Positions 18,339 through 27,000 of a DNA stretch of 64,000 bases are shown here, in pieces. Under the pieces are notes generated by a model. The model did not search any database and was not told where the DNA came from. It saw only the letters and a list, made by a program, of their open reading frames with translations. The position numbers were made by a program, and so were the translations under genes. Each line of letters opens with the position of its first letter. Positions within the stretch are counted from its first letter, which is position 1. Source of the stretch: Leeuwenhoekiella sp. MAR_2009_132 (GTDB lineage Bacteria > Bacteroidota > Bacteroidia > Flavobacteriales > Flavobacteriaceae); contig NZ_JHZY01000004.1 in assembly GCF_000687915.1 (NCBI RefSeq), positions 1,560,001-1,624,000 on the forward strand. The letters are read 5' to 3'.

Positions 18339-18365
18339 GGAATCTTAAATATACTTATATATATC

Positions 18366-18563
18366 TTAGTCGTTTAGCACGCGTACTTGCGCAGCTACCT
18401 TACCTTTTCTTCCTTCTTCTTCGATGTACTCTACTTGGTCACCTTCTTCTAATACTTCACCGTTTAAACCGGTTGCGTGTACGAAGATGTCTTTTCCTGT
18501 CTCATCGTCAGTAATGAATCCGTAACCTTTTGATTCATTAAAAAATTTAACTGTACCTTTCAT
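18366..18563 (-). CDS. Cold-shock domain protein (CspA-like)
   Basis: A 65-aa single cold-shock domain. RNP1 is visible as KGYGFI and RNP2 as DIFVHAT, with the start MKGTVKFFNESKGYG. The many acidic residues (EEGDQVEYIEEEGRKGK) are normal for the Bacteroidota versions. It binds single-stranded RNA and DNA as an RNA chaperone in the cytoplasm. A TAGCTTTG (-7 type) element at 18593-18600 on the minus strand gives a short leader of about 25 nt. Confidence 0.96.
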   Translation of the reverse strand: MKGTVKFFNESKGYGFITDDETGKDIFVHATGLNGEVLEEGDQVEYIEEEGRKGKVAAQVRVLND

Positions 18564-18592
18564 TGTAAAATTGTAAAAAATTAATATTGATA

Positions 18593-18600
18593 CAAAGCTA
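18593..18600 (-). promoter_or_regulatory. -7 element of the cold-shock gene
   Basis: TAGCTTTG on the minus strand matches the Bacteroidota consensus TAnnTTTG and lies 30 nt before the start codon. No clear -33 TTG is at the right distance. Confidence 0.5.
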
Positions 18601-18650
18601 AGAGTTTATAGAACATATAGGTTAACTAAATGTAAATAAATTTCCAAAAA

Positions 18651-18923
18651 TTATTGATTTTCAGGTTTTTTACGAGATTCTTTGCTGTCATTGAACGCTC
18701 TCATTTTCCTTATGTTATCTTCGTCTAGCATGTAATCTTTAACTTTTCGGTCTTTCCAACGGTGGTATAAAAACAGAGGCATTACAATAAACGATACGGC
18801 TAGTATTGTAAGTCCTAAAAAACGATCTCCAGTAAGTACGTCATCTGTAAAATAGCGCAGGTAAAAACCATAGGCCAGGGTGAGACAGCAAATACAGAAA
18901 AGAATTATGATGAGGTTGCGCAT
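18651..18923 (-). CDS. Small two-helix membrane protein, unknown
   Basis: A 90-aa protein with two transmembrane segments: about residues 3-23 (LIIILFCICCLTLAYGFYL) and about 37-55 (LGLTILAVSFIVMPLFLY). A charged cytoplasmic tail follows (RWKDRKVKDYMLDEDNIRKMRAFNDSKESRKK). It sits between the ClC channel gene (27 bp away) and the cold-shock gene. The spacing suggests the ClC and this gene are co-transcribed. No family function is recognised. Confidence 0.65.
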   Translation of the reverse strand: MRNLIIILFCICCLTLAYGFYLRYFTDDVLTGDRFLGLTILAVSFIVMPLFLYHRWKDRKVKDYMLDEDNIRKMRAFNDSKESRKKPENQ

Positions 18924-18950
18924 AACTTGTTTTTGGGTAAAGTATGTTTA

Positions 18951-20741
18951 TTATTTTCTTGAAAAACTAACCAACATACGACGATACGCGGTTAGTAATT
19001 TTGATTTTGATATAAAACCGTGATATTTTCCGTCTTTAATCACCGGCAAATTCCACGCGCCACTTTCCTGAAATTTACGCATTACCACCTTTGCAGGGTC
19101 AGATTCTAAATAGATATACTCTGGCGCAGCGTGCATTAAACTTCCTATGGTAGTGGTATCGTACAACGTGGCATCAAACATTATCTCACGTATATCATCT
19201 AAGGTTATTACACCTACGAGCTCATCATTTTCATTAACTACCGGAAATAAATTACGGGCAGATTTTGCAACTGCATTTTTTACCATTTCACCTAAAGTCA
19301 TTTCGGGGCGTACGCGAATAAAATTAGATTCAATTACATCATTTACGTTAAGCAGCGTAAGTACAGCCTGGTCTTTATCGTGTGTTATGAGTTCACCTTT
19401 AAGTCCCAGCTCCATGCCATAAACAGAGTGAGGCAAAAAGTATTTATTAATCCCGTAGGCTATTGCGGCGGTAACCATTAATGGGATAAAAAGACCATAG
19501 CCACCAGTAATTTCTGCAATAAGAAAGATCGCCGTTAATGGGGCATGTAGCACACCTGCAAGCAAACCAGTCATCCCTACGAGGGTGAAATTTGTTTCAG
19601 AAATATAAACACCGTCGAGCCCCAGGTTGTTAATAATCTTAGCCAGGCAATTACCCATAACGCTTCCCATAAAGAGTACAGGAGCAAAAATACCACCTAT
19701 ACCACCACCGGCAAATGTAATTGCAGAGGCGATAACTTTAAAAAACACAAGGCCTGCGAGTAAGGCAATAACCACCCAGACATTATCTAAATAATCATTA
19801 AAAAAGGTTTCGCCTAAGGCATTTACGGCCTTGCCATCTAGCAACTCGTTTATCATGTCAAAACCTTCGCCGTATAGCGGCGGAATCAAAAACAACAGTA
19901 TTCCTAAAGAGCCCCCGGCTACTAGTAAACGTATGAGAGCAGAATCCCATCGCTTATACAGTTTACTGGTTTTAAAATAGGCTTTGCTAAAATATACCGA
20001 AACTAATCCGGCAACCACTCCTAATATCATATAATACGGAAAGTCTGCAATAGTAAAGGCATCCTTCAATTCAAAAGGTAAAATAGTGTCTGAACCAAAA
20101 AAGAAATACGAAGTTAATATGGCAGAGAGTGAAGCCAAAAGCAAGGGCATTAAGGAGAGCAAGGTAAGGTCAAGACTAAAAACTTCTACTGCAAAAATGA
20201 TTGCAGCGATAGGTGCCTTAAAAATACAGGACATCGCGCCTGCAGCAGCACAGCCCAGTAAAAGTGTGCGGTTTGCCTGATCCATATGAAAAATACGAGA
20301 TAGGTAGGAGCTAATCGCCGCGCCGGTGACCACCGTAGGGCTTTCTAGACCTACCGAACCTCCAAAACCTACCGTAATAGGAGCTGTTAATAACGATCCG
20401 AATATTTGATAATTTTTGAGAAGACCTTTACGCTTCGAAATTGCGCGTAAGGTCATAGGAACTCCGTGACTTAATGGATTACGTATTACATATTTTACGA
20501 TGAGAACGGTAATCGCAAGACCTATTATAGGAAATAAGAAATAGAAACCGTAGCGGTAATTTTCTACAAGTTTACCCTCAAGTAACATTTGTATTATGTG
20601 TGTGATATTTTTAATAAGAACCGCACCTAATCCTGCCAGCAACCCGGTAAGTATTGCTAGAAAGTAAATAAATGTTGTCTTAGAAATATGCTTATAGCGC
20701 CAGGCATGAAAGCGGTGTAAGAGAGGTTTTTTACCAGGCAT
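18951..20741 (-). CDS. ClC-family chloride channel/antiporter with CBS pair
   Basis: A 596-aa protein. The frame also has a TTG at 20750, but the first ATG is 20741 (MPGKKPLLHRFHAWRYKH). The ClC core has the filter-region motifs LSHGVPMTL, GSVGLESP (the Glu corresponds to the gating glutamate of GxExP) and GGGIGGIFAPVLFMGS. After about residue 445 come two CBS domains (VIESNFIRVRPEMTLGEMVK... GVITLDDIREIM and APEYIYLESDPAKVVMRKF... YHGFISKSKLL), which usually bind adenine nucleotides and gate transport. It moves chloride or another anion across the inner membrane. Whether it is a channel or an H+ exchanger cannot be read here. Confidence 0.92.
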   Translation of the reverse strand: MPGKKPLLHRFHAWRYKHISKTTFIYFLAILTGLLAGLGAVLIKNITHIIQMLLEGKLVENYRYGFYFLFPIIGLAITVLIVKYVIRNPLSHGVPMTLRAISKRKGLLKNYQIFGSLLTAPITVGFGGSVGLESPTVVTGAAISSYLSRIFHMDQANRTLLLGCAAAGAMSCIFKAPIAAIIFAVEVFSLDLTLLSLMPLLLASLSAILTSYFFFGSDTILPFELKDAFTIADFPYYMILGVVAGLVSVYFSKAYFKTSKLYKRWDSALIRLLVAGGSLGILLFLIPPLYGEGFDMINELLDGKAVNALGETFFNDYLDNVWVVIALLAGLVFFKVIASAITFAGGGIGGIFAPVLFMGSVMGNCLAKIINNLGLDGVYISETNFTLVGMTGLLAGVLHAPLTAIFLIAEITGGYGLFIPLMVTAAIAYGINKYFLPHSVYGMELGLKGELITHDKDQAVLTLLNVNDVIESNFIRVRPEMTLGEMVKNAVAKSARNLFPVVNENDELVGVITLDDIREIMFDATLYDTTTIGSLMHAAPEYIYLESDPAKVVMRKFQESGAWNLPVIKDGKYHGFISKSKLLTAYRRMLVSFSRK

Positions 20742-20814
20742 ACCATTCAATAGTTTAGTGGTTCAAAAGTAAACTCAAATTCTTAGAACCAATGTAACAC
20801 AACATACATAAAAT

Positions 20815-20850
20815 AAAAAAATCCCTACTTTAACGAGTAGGGATTTTTTT
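20815..20850 (-). terminator. Terminator between bacilliredoxin and ClC genes
   Basis: Stem ATCCCTACT / AGTAGGGAT with loop TTAACG, extended by A6/T7 flanks, just downstream of the minus-strand bacilliredoxin gene. Confidence 0.85.
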
Positions 20851-20869
20851 ATTTCTAACTGCCAGTTAA

Positions 20870-21280
20870 TTAGCAATATTCGTTGAAAGCATCAATTAGA
20901 TTGTCTGCAATAAGGTTTGCAGGACGCCCTTCAATGTGATGACGCTCTAACATATACACTAATTCCCCATCTTTAAAAACCGCCATAGAGGGTGATGAAG
21001 GAGGAAAAGGTACCATAAAGCTGCGTGCAAGATCTGTAGCCTCGCGGTCAACACCTGCAAATACAGTATATAAATTATCTGGAGTTTTAGCATTTTGAAG
21101 AGCCATACGCGCTCCTGGTCTTGCATTAGCTGCGGCACAACCACAAACCGAATTTACAACCACAAGAGTTGTACCTTCTTTTTTCATTGCTGCCTGTACA
21201 TCTTCTGTTGTATGTAATTCTGTGAAACCTACAGAAGTAAGGTCTTCACGCATAGGTTTTACTAATTCTGCTGGATACAT
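20870..21280 (-). CDS. BrxA/BrxB family bacilliredoxin
   Basis: A 136-aa thioredoxin-fold protein with the atypical redox motif Cys46-Gly-Cys48 in NSVCGCAAANARPG, the hallmark of the YphP/YqiW bacilliredoxins. The remainder (YTVFAGVDREATDLARSFMVPFPPSSPSMAVFKDGELVYMLERH) matches the family closely. In Firmicutes these proteins remove bacillithiol from mixed disulfides. Bacteroidota carry homologues, and bacillithiol use here is inferred. The protein is cytoplasmic and full length. Confidence 0.92.
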   Translation of the reverse strand: MYPAELVKPMREDLTSVGFTELHTTEDVQAAMKKEGTTLVVVNSVCGCAAANARPGARMALQNAKTPDNLYTVFAGVDREATDLARSFMVPFPPSSPSMAVFKDGELVYMLERHHIEGRPANLIADNLIDAFNEYC

Positions 21281-21378
21281 AAGTTCTGTTTTAATTTAAG
21301 ATTACAAAGATACAAAATAATAGTCGGCTACTTTTTGCAAACCCTACATAAGCTTTATTGATTTTTTTTGATTTTTTA

Positions 21379-21469
21379 GCGCAACCCATAGGGTCGGGCT
21401 TTCAGCCGTCGCTGTATGATTTGCTCGGGCAAATCATACGAGCTTCACAAAGGCTTCAATCCCTTGCGC
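21379..21469. repeat. REP-like palindromic intergenic element
   Basis: The 312-bp gap before the J-domain gene holds a GC-richer unit with inverted ends GCGCAA (21379-21384) and TTGCGC (21464-21469). An internal 11-bp hairpin, GTATGATTTGC / GCAAATCATAC with loop TCGG, lies at 21414-21439. Motifs GGGTCGGGCTTTC and GGCTTCAATCCC resemble the hairpin elements dispersed in many Flavobacteriia genomes, which are thought to be mobilised by REP-associated transposases. A 74-codon open frame across it is a by-product. Nothing else is seen in this gap. Confidence 0.6.
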
Positions 21470-21592
21470 AGGTAATACCGGGTAACATTTTCGCTGTTTT
21501 AAAGACCTACAAGTTACAAAGGCGTTATTTTTGCACCGCACAGAATAAGTTTACATCAGCACAAGTTTTGATGTCATTATAAAGAAGATTAA

Positions 21593-22339
21593 ATGATTAA
21601 ATATATAGGAGCCATTATAGGCTTTGCATACAGAGGTTTATTAGGGGCAGTTGCAGGTTATGTTATAGGTACACTTTTAGATAGTTTGTTTTTTAATAAA
21701 AAAGAAACGACAGCTACAGGTGGTAGATCACCTTTTAGCAGAGCAGAACAAACTGTTACTCCAGGTGATTTTGAACTCAATTTACTTTCGCTGTGCTCTA
21801 TTGTAATCAAAGCAGACGGGCAGGTGAGTCAACGAGAGATGGATTATGTACGTCAATATTTTGTGCAGGCCTACGGTAAAGACAGAGCTAATGCAACTTT
21901 TAGAACATTTAATGAAGTTATAAAAAAGCGTGAAATTAATGTAGAGCGTATATGCACCTATTTGACCCAGCGTACGCGAAGAGAAGTGCGTTTACAAATC
22001 GTACATTTTCTATTTGGTATTGCACAGGCAGATGGTACGGTATCAACTTCAGAGGTTAATCAAATCTCTCAAATAGCCGGTTATTTAATGTTGAGTCGTG
22101 GCGAATTTGAAAGCATAAAAGCTATGTTCTTTAAAAATGCGGAAAGCGCCTATAAAATTCTCGAAATTGAGAAATCGGCTACAGATGCAGAAGTTAAGAA
22201 AGCATACCGTAATATGGCAAAAAAATACCATCCAGATAAACTACAGCATATGGATGAAGCGTATCGTCAGGGAGCAGAAGAAAAATTCACTAAGGTTCAG
22301 GAAGCGTATGAGACGATTCAGAAAGAGCGGGGAATGTAA
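21593..22339 (+). CDS. DjlA-like protein: membrane anchor, TerB-like and J domains
   Basis: A 248-aa protein. A Gly-rich hydrophobic N-terminus (GAIIGFAYRGLLGAVAGYVIGTLLDSLFF) anchors it in the inner membrane. A TerB/DjlA-type helical domain (about 58-165) contains CSIVIKADGQVSQREMDYV and GIAQADGTVSTSEV, a pair of acidic motifs. The C-terminal J domain (about 183-248) has the HPD motif in AKKYHPDKLQHM. It should recruit DnaK to the membrane. The final 67 coding bases are repeated at 23822, past the next gene, which marks this site as a recombination point. Confidence 0.85.
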   Translation: MIKYIGAIIGFAYRGLLGAVAGYVIGTLLDSLFFNKKETTATGGRSPFSRAEQTVTPGDFELNLLSLCSIVIKADGQVSQREMDYVRQYFVQAYGKDRANATFRTFNEVIKKREINVERICTYLTQRTRREVRLQIVHFLFGIAQADGTVSTSEVNQISQIAGYLMLSRGEFESIKAMFFKNAESAYKILEIEKSATDAEVKKAYRNMAKKYHPDKLQHMDEAYRQGAEEKFTKVQEAYETIQKERGM

Positions 22340-22341
22340 TA
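22274..22341 (+). repeat. 68-bp direct repeat, copy A (3' end of the J-domain gene)
   Basis: Bases encoding AEEKFTKVQEAYETIQKERGM plus stop. Copy B lies at 23822-23889 with 65 of 68 bases identical by eye. The two copies bracket the unknown secreted protein gene. Confidence 0.85.
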
Positions 22342-22363
22342 TTTTAATAGACTAATTTAAATT

Positions 22364-23776
22364 TTGATTTTGACCAGGTATATTTTTTCAGTTATTGTAA
22401 TTTTAAGTGCAAATACCTTTTCTCAGGAAATTGCCTCTATACCTTTAATAGACAAAATAAATGCCTACAATATAGACGAAGAACTAAATCTGATAAAAAG
22501 TCGAGATAGCCTTTTATATGTAGTGCAACGAGTCGCATCAGATGTTAAGATTACCACATTTGATGCTGAATACAATCAAGTCAAACAGGTAAATTTAACC
22601 GATTCCCCTTTTAAAAATTACAAAATTTTATCTTCTGCATCTGTTGATAATTCAATGCTTTTTTTGCTTTCGGGCGGAATATTTAAAAATAGGTTTTCAC
22701 TCATTTCGTATAATTTTCAGAATCAAAAGTTTGAAGAAATTCTGCAGCTTCAAAAGTTTATAAACGAAGAATTTTTAGGCTCATTTTTTATTAAAGATAA
22801 GTTGCACTTACTTACTGTGAGCCTCGATAGTCAGGAGTTGTCGATTTACACAATTAGTAAAGCCAGTAAAATCTCCAAAAAGAGCTATGATTTTTCTCAT
22901 TATAAGTTCAAAGCTCCAGGTTTTAGTGACGAGAAGCTCAAATATCTCTTTTATCAAAAAGGAATAAGTCCTATTGAAAACAATGAGATAGATTCGTTTC
23001 TTGGAGCTTCATTAAAAAATAAAAGCTATGTGTTCAATCAGGAATTGTGGTTAACTTTTGATCAGGATCCCGAACTTACGAGACTAATTAAATTTAATCT
23101 GGATAATGGGAAAATGGCTTTACAGGATATTCCAAAGCCGCTATCAAGTGAAGGTCGAATGAGGGAATCTAATTCGTTTATAAAAGATAAATATATTTAT
23201 CAGCTCGCGTTAAATAAAAAAGAAATGATCTTAGAAGTTAAAAATCTGGAATCAGGACTTATGGATTATCGATTTAGTGTAAAAGAAGATGAGAATATAG
23301 GTATTAGAAACACTGAAGTAAGACTTAGAGGCGCTGCCTATGTCAAAGAACGGGTGTTAGAAAAAACTTCACAATTCATAAGAAAAGTGGTTTCCTCAGA
23401 ATCGGCAATTTTCGTTAGAAAAATTAATGATACCATACAGATGCGTATTGGCGCAAACAGAAGTTCTTATCCCGGGGTCATAATGGCAGGGGCAGTCAAT
23501 TTTGATGGGGCACCTCAAAATTATTTATATAGTAACCCCTTGCCTATAAGTGATTTAAGTGCGGTAAGTGATAGATGGATTTCTTTTAGTGCTGTCTTCG
23601 ATTCGAATTTTAATCATTTGGATACTGAAACAATCCCCAACTTATATGATAAAATCAAAGATTTTAAAGAATCAAAAGATTTAAAAAAGGATATTAAAGA
23701 TGCATTAATTTTTTTTGGAGAAAACTACATATATTCTTACGTCGACAAGGGCTTTGTAAAGTTGGTAAAGTTTTAG
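22364..23776 (+). CDS. Secreted protein of unknown function, TTG start
   Basis: A 470-aa protein. No ATG precedes the signal peptide: an in-frame stop lies at 22358 and the only candidate starts are TTG at 22364 or 22370. The signal peptide ISVIVILSANTFSQE-like segment is clear (RYIFSVIVILSANTFSQ). The rest has beta-rich repeats of about 40-50 residues that suggest a beta-propeller-like fold (LLYVVQRVASDVKITTFDAEYNQ, then LLSGGIFKNRFSLISYNFQNQKF). No catalytic motif is recognised. It is noticeably Lys/Asn/Ile-rich and AT-rich compared with its neighbours. It lies between two copies of a 68-bp repeat of the J-domain gene's 3' end, which suggests insertion by recombination. Confidence 0.7.
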   Translation: MILTRYIFSVIVILSANTFSQEIASIPLIDKINAYNIDEELNLIKSRDSLLYVVQRVASDVKITTFDAEYNQVKQVNLTDSPFKNYKILSSASVDNSMLFLLSGGIFKNRFSLISYNFQNQKFEEILQLQKFINEEFLGSFFIKDKLHLLTVSLDSQELSIYTISKASKISKKSYDFSHYKFKAPGFSDEKLKYLFYQKGISPIENNEIDSFLGASLKNKSYVFNQELWLTFDQDPELTRLIKFNLDNGKMALQDIPKPLSSEGRMRESNSFIKDKYIYQLALNKKEMILEVKNLESGLMDYRFSVKEDENIGIRNTEVRLRGAAYVKERVLEKTSQFIRKVVSSESAIFVRKINDTIQMRIGANRSSYPGVIMAGAVNFDGAPQNYLYSNPLPISDLSAVSDRWISFSAVFDSNFNHLDTETIPNLYDKIKDFKESKDLKKDIKDALIFFGENYIYSYVDKGFVKLVKF

Positions 23777-23821
23777 ACTTTAAAAATTAATAGGGGCTAA
23801 ATTGAATCTTCTGGCGCCCCT

Positions 23822-23889
23822 GCAGAAGAAAAATTCACTAAGGTTAGGGAAGCGTATGAGACGATTCAGAAAGAGCGGGGGATGTAATA
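23822..23889 (+). repeat. 68-bp direct repeat, copy B (orphan J-domain gene tail)
   Basis: Differs from copy A at three bases. It would read AEEKFTKVREAYETIQKERGM plus stop if it were translated, with one Gln to Arg change and one synonymous change. No J-domain sequence precedes it, so it is a gene remnant. Confidence 0.85.
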
Positions 23890-23970
23890 GCTTTTAAAAA
23901 TAATTAACGTTAACAATTAGAGTTGAAGATTGTTAATATTCAGGCAATTATGGGGTGTAATTAGCGTTAA

Positions 23971-23986
23971 GTACTAACTTTAGTAC
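23971..23986. promoter_or_regulatory. Palindrome upstream of the T9SS type B gene
   Basis: GTACTAA / TTAGTAC separated by CT, 36 bp before the start of the 1351-aa gene. Its TAACTTTA core is one base from the -7 consensus TAnnTTTG, so it could be an operator over the promoter. No regulator is identified. Confidence 0.35.
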
Positions 23987-24022
23987 ACTAGTTATTTAAA
24001 AATTGTAAGAGCCCCCACAATA

Positions 24023-27000
24023 ATGCTTCGATTAATACTCTGTTTAATAGCTTTAATAAGTCTCAGCTTAAACGCTCAGCAAGTAACCGTTAGTAATCCA
24101 CGCCCTGCAGGGGAGTTGGTTGATTTGCTATTCAACGATTCTTGTGCAGAAATTTCAAATGTTTCCATATCATCAATCCAGGCAGCAGGATCTTTTTCTA
24201 ATAATGGAGGTGCCTTTCCATTAGCTAACGGAGTTGTTTTACGCACGGGAATAGCAACTCTTACCGGAGGGGCATATACAGGCAATACCGCAGATTTAAG
24301 CAGTGAATTAAACACAAACTCAGATACCTATCTTCAAAATTTGAATGATGCATCCGGTAGTGGTGCTCAGATTAACGAAACCTCATTTTTAGAATTTAAC
24401 TTTACACCGCTTTCCAGTAATTTTAGTTTCGATTTTATTTTTGCCTCTAATGAATACGGGGAGTGGCAGTGTTCCTCTCAAGATATTGTTGCTTTTGTAT
24501 TAACAGATTTGAGTACAGGTAATGCTCAAAATCTTGCAATTACCGCTTCTGGAGAATCTGTATCGGTGCGTAATATTAGAGATCAGCGTTTTAATCCTAC
24601 GTGCAATTCTGTAAATGAAAATCTTTTTGACTCGTACGAAGTCACAAATGCACAGTCTACCATAAATATGCGGGGTTATACTCAGGTTCTCAATGCCGCA
24701 TCTACCTTAACTCCGGGAACACCCTATAATGTGCGTATTGTTATAGGAGATTCTAATGACACAAATTTTGATTCGGCTATTTTTCTTGCCGGCGGAAGTT
24801 TTAATACTAGTGTAGATCTGGGGCCAGACCGTACATTGTGTAGCGGCGATCAGGCAACTTTAGAAACCGGTTTAGATGCTTCGGTTTATAACCACAGTTG
24901 GCTTTTTAATGGCACAGTAATTCCTAATCAAAATGCAAGTAGCATAACGGTTAACAGAAGTGGAACTTACACGGTACGCATTACCAATAATGGGTGTGAA
25001 GTAACAGATGATTTAACGATAAACGAACTCACGGTCACTCCGCCAGTAAATCTTGAAGAATGTCCTAATGGTGGAGATCCTTCCATATTTGATTTGACAC
25101 AAAATGATGCAGATGCTTTAGACGTAGATTCTTCTCAGTTTGAAGTTATGTATTATGCATCGCTTTCAGATTTAAATGCAAATAATCCTATTCCTGCAAA
25201 TCAAACTACAGCATTCTCGAGTACAGGGCAAACTATCTATTTGAGATTACGTAATTTAATAAGCGGCACTATTTGTGGCGCTACCTATAATTTTGATCTT
25301 GATGTTTTACCCGCCATTACTATAACTCAACCTGCACCAATTGAGGTTTGTACCATCCCGGGAAGTGACCTAACTATAAATCTAAATCAAATAGACAACC
25401 GCATTCTCAATGGTCAAAATCCTGCGCTTTTTACGATTACCTACTATGCAAATCAGAATGATGCAAATGCCGCACAAAATGCGTTAAGTGCTACTTATGT
25501 TATTGAAGATGGAAATTCTAGAGAAACACTTTGGGCACGGGTTTCATATGCGTCTAATGAGCGTTGCTTTAGAACGGTAAGTTTTGATATTATTATCAAT
25601 GATTTGCCACCGGTAGATCAATTGGGTAATGTAATTACCTGTAATGCTTACGAGTTAGAACCGCTTACAAACGGAAATTATTTTAGTGGATCTAATGGTA
25701 CTGGGGTTCGGTATAATGCAGGAGATATAATTACAGCAGATATAGATCTATTTATTTTTAATGGGCCTGATGCTAATGGGTGTAGCAACGAGTCTTCTTT
25801 CAGTATTACATTTGTTACAGAGTTTGATTTAAGCGAAGTAGAAGCTTGTGGCGAATTTAGTATTCCTCCTACTCCGGCAGGTGCATTTTACACGCAGCCT
25901 AATGGGCCAGACGGAACAGGAAGACGTCTAAATACCGGGGAAGCATTAACTACCTCTCAAACTATTTATTTTTATTTCAATGAGAATAATTCAGTGTGTA
26001 GAGATGATGCTTTTGACATCATTGTATACCCCTTGCCGCTCGTAGATATGCCTGCAAATGTGGTGGCTTGCAACAATTTTACCCTTCCGGCATTAACAAA
26101 TGGGAACTATTTTACAGAACCCGAAGGACAGGGAACACCACTAAACGCAGGTGATTTAATTGAAGAAACACAATCTGTGTACATATTTGCAGATGATAGC
26201 CGCTGTACTAATGATTATGAATGGCGCATTTTTATTGTAGAAGAGTATACAGATATGACGGTTTGTGGCAGCTTTACAGTTCCCACTGTCGAAGCAGGTG
26301 ATTTTTATACTGCTGCATTAGGTGGCGGTATACTTATACCGCAGGGAACGGTATTAAATATATCACAGCGTATTTATTATTACGTAAACACAACAGATGG
26401 TCCTAATTGTACCAATAATTCCTTTTTTGAATTAGAAGTGATAAATACTCCACCAGTTGATACGTTGTCAGATCAATTATTATGTGAAGGTGATACGTAT
26501 ACCTTACCTACACTAACAAACGGGGAGTATTTTGAGGGTCCGGGGAGATCAGGTGCGCAGTATTATGCAGGAGATGTCATTAATACGACACAAACGATTT
26601 ACATTAATAATCAGGTACGTATTTGTGAAAATGAAACACAGTTTACAGTTGAAATTAGACCATCATTGCCTGTAGATAATCTAACCTTTGTATTCTCTTG
26701 TGAAGCGTACACATTACCCGATTTAAATAACGGGAGGTATTTTACTGAATCACAGGGACGAGGAACGGAGCTTTTTTCGGGAACTGAGATTACAACAACA
26801 CAAACCATATTTGTTTATAATGCATACGATGATTTCCCGTCTTGTTATTCAGAAAACAGGTTTACCATAAATATCCTGGGAGTTGAAGTAGAAACCTTTA
26901 ATGATGTGATATCATGTGATAGCTTCACATTGCCGGCAATTAGCTCAGGAAACTACTACACAGCATCTGGTGGTCAGGGTACGCCGTTAAATGCAGGTGA

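Noticed and set aside
21358..21582. 74-codon open frame upstream of the J-domain gene
   Set aside because: It lies across the REP-like palindrome and has no signal, motif or promoter. It is a by-product of the repeat.
22364..23889. Transposon or composite element around the secreted gene
   Set aside because: The flanking repeats are coding tails in direct orientation, without terminal inverted repeats or a transposase.
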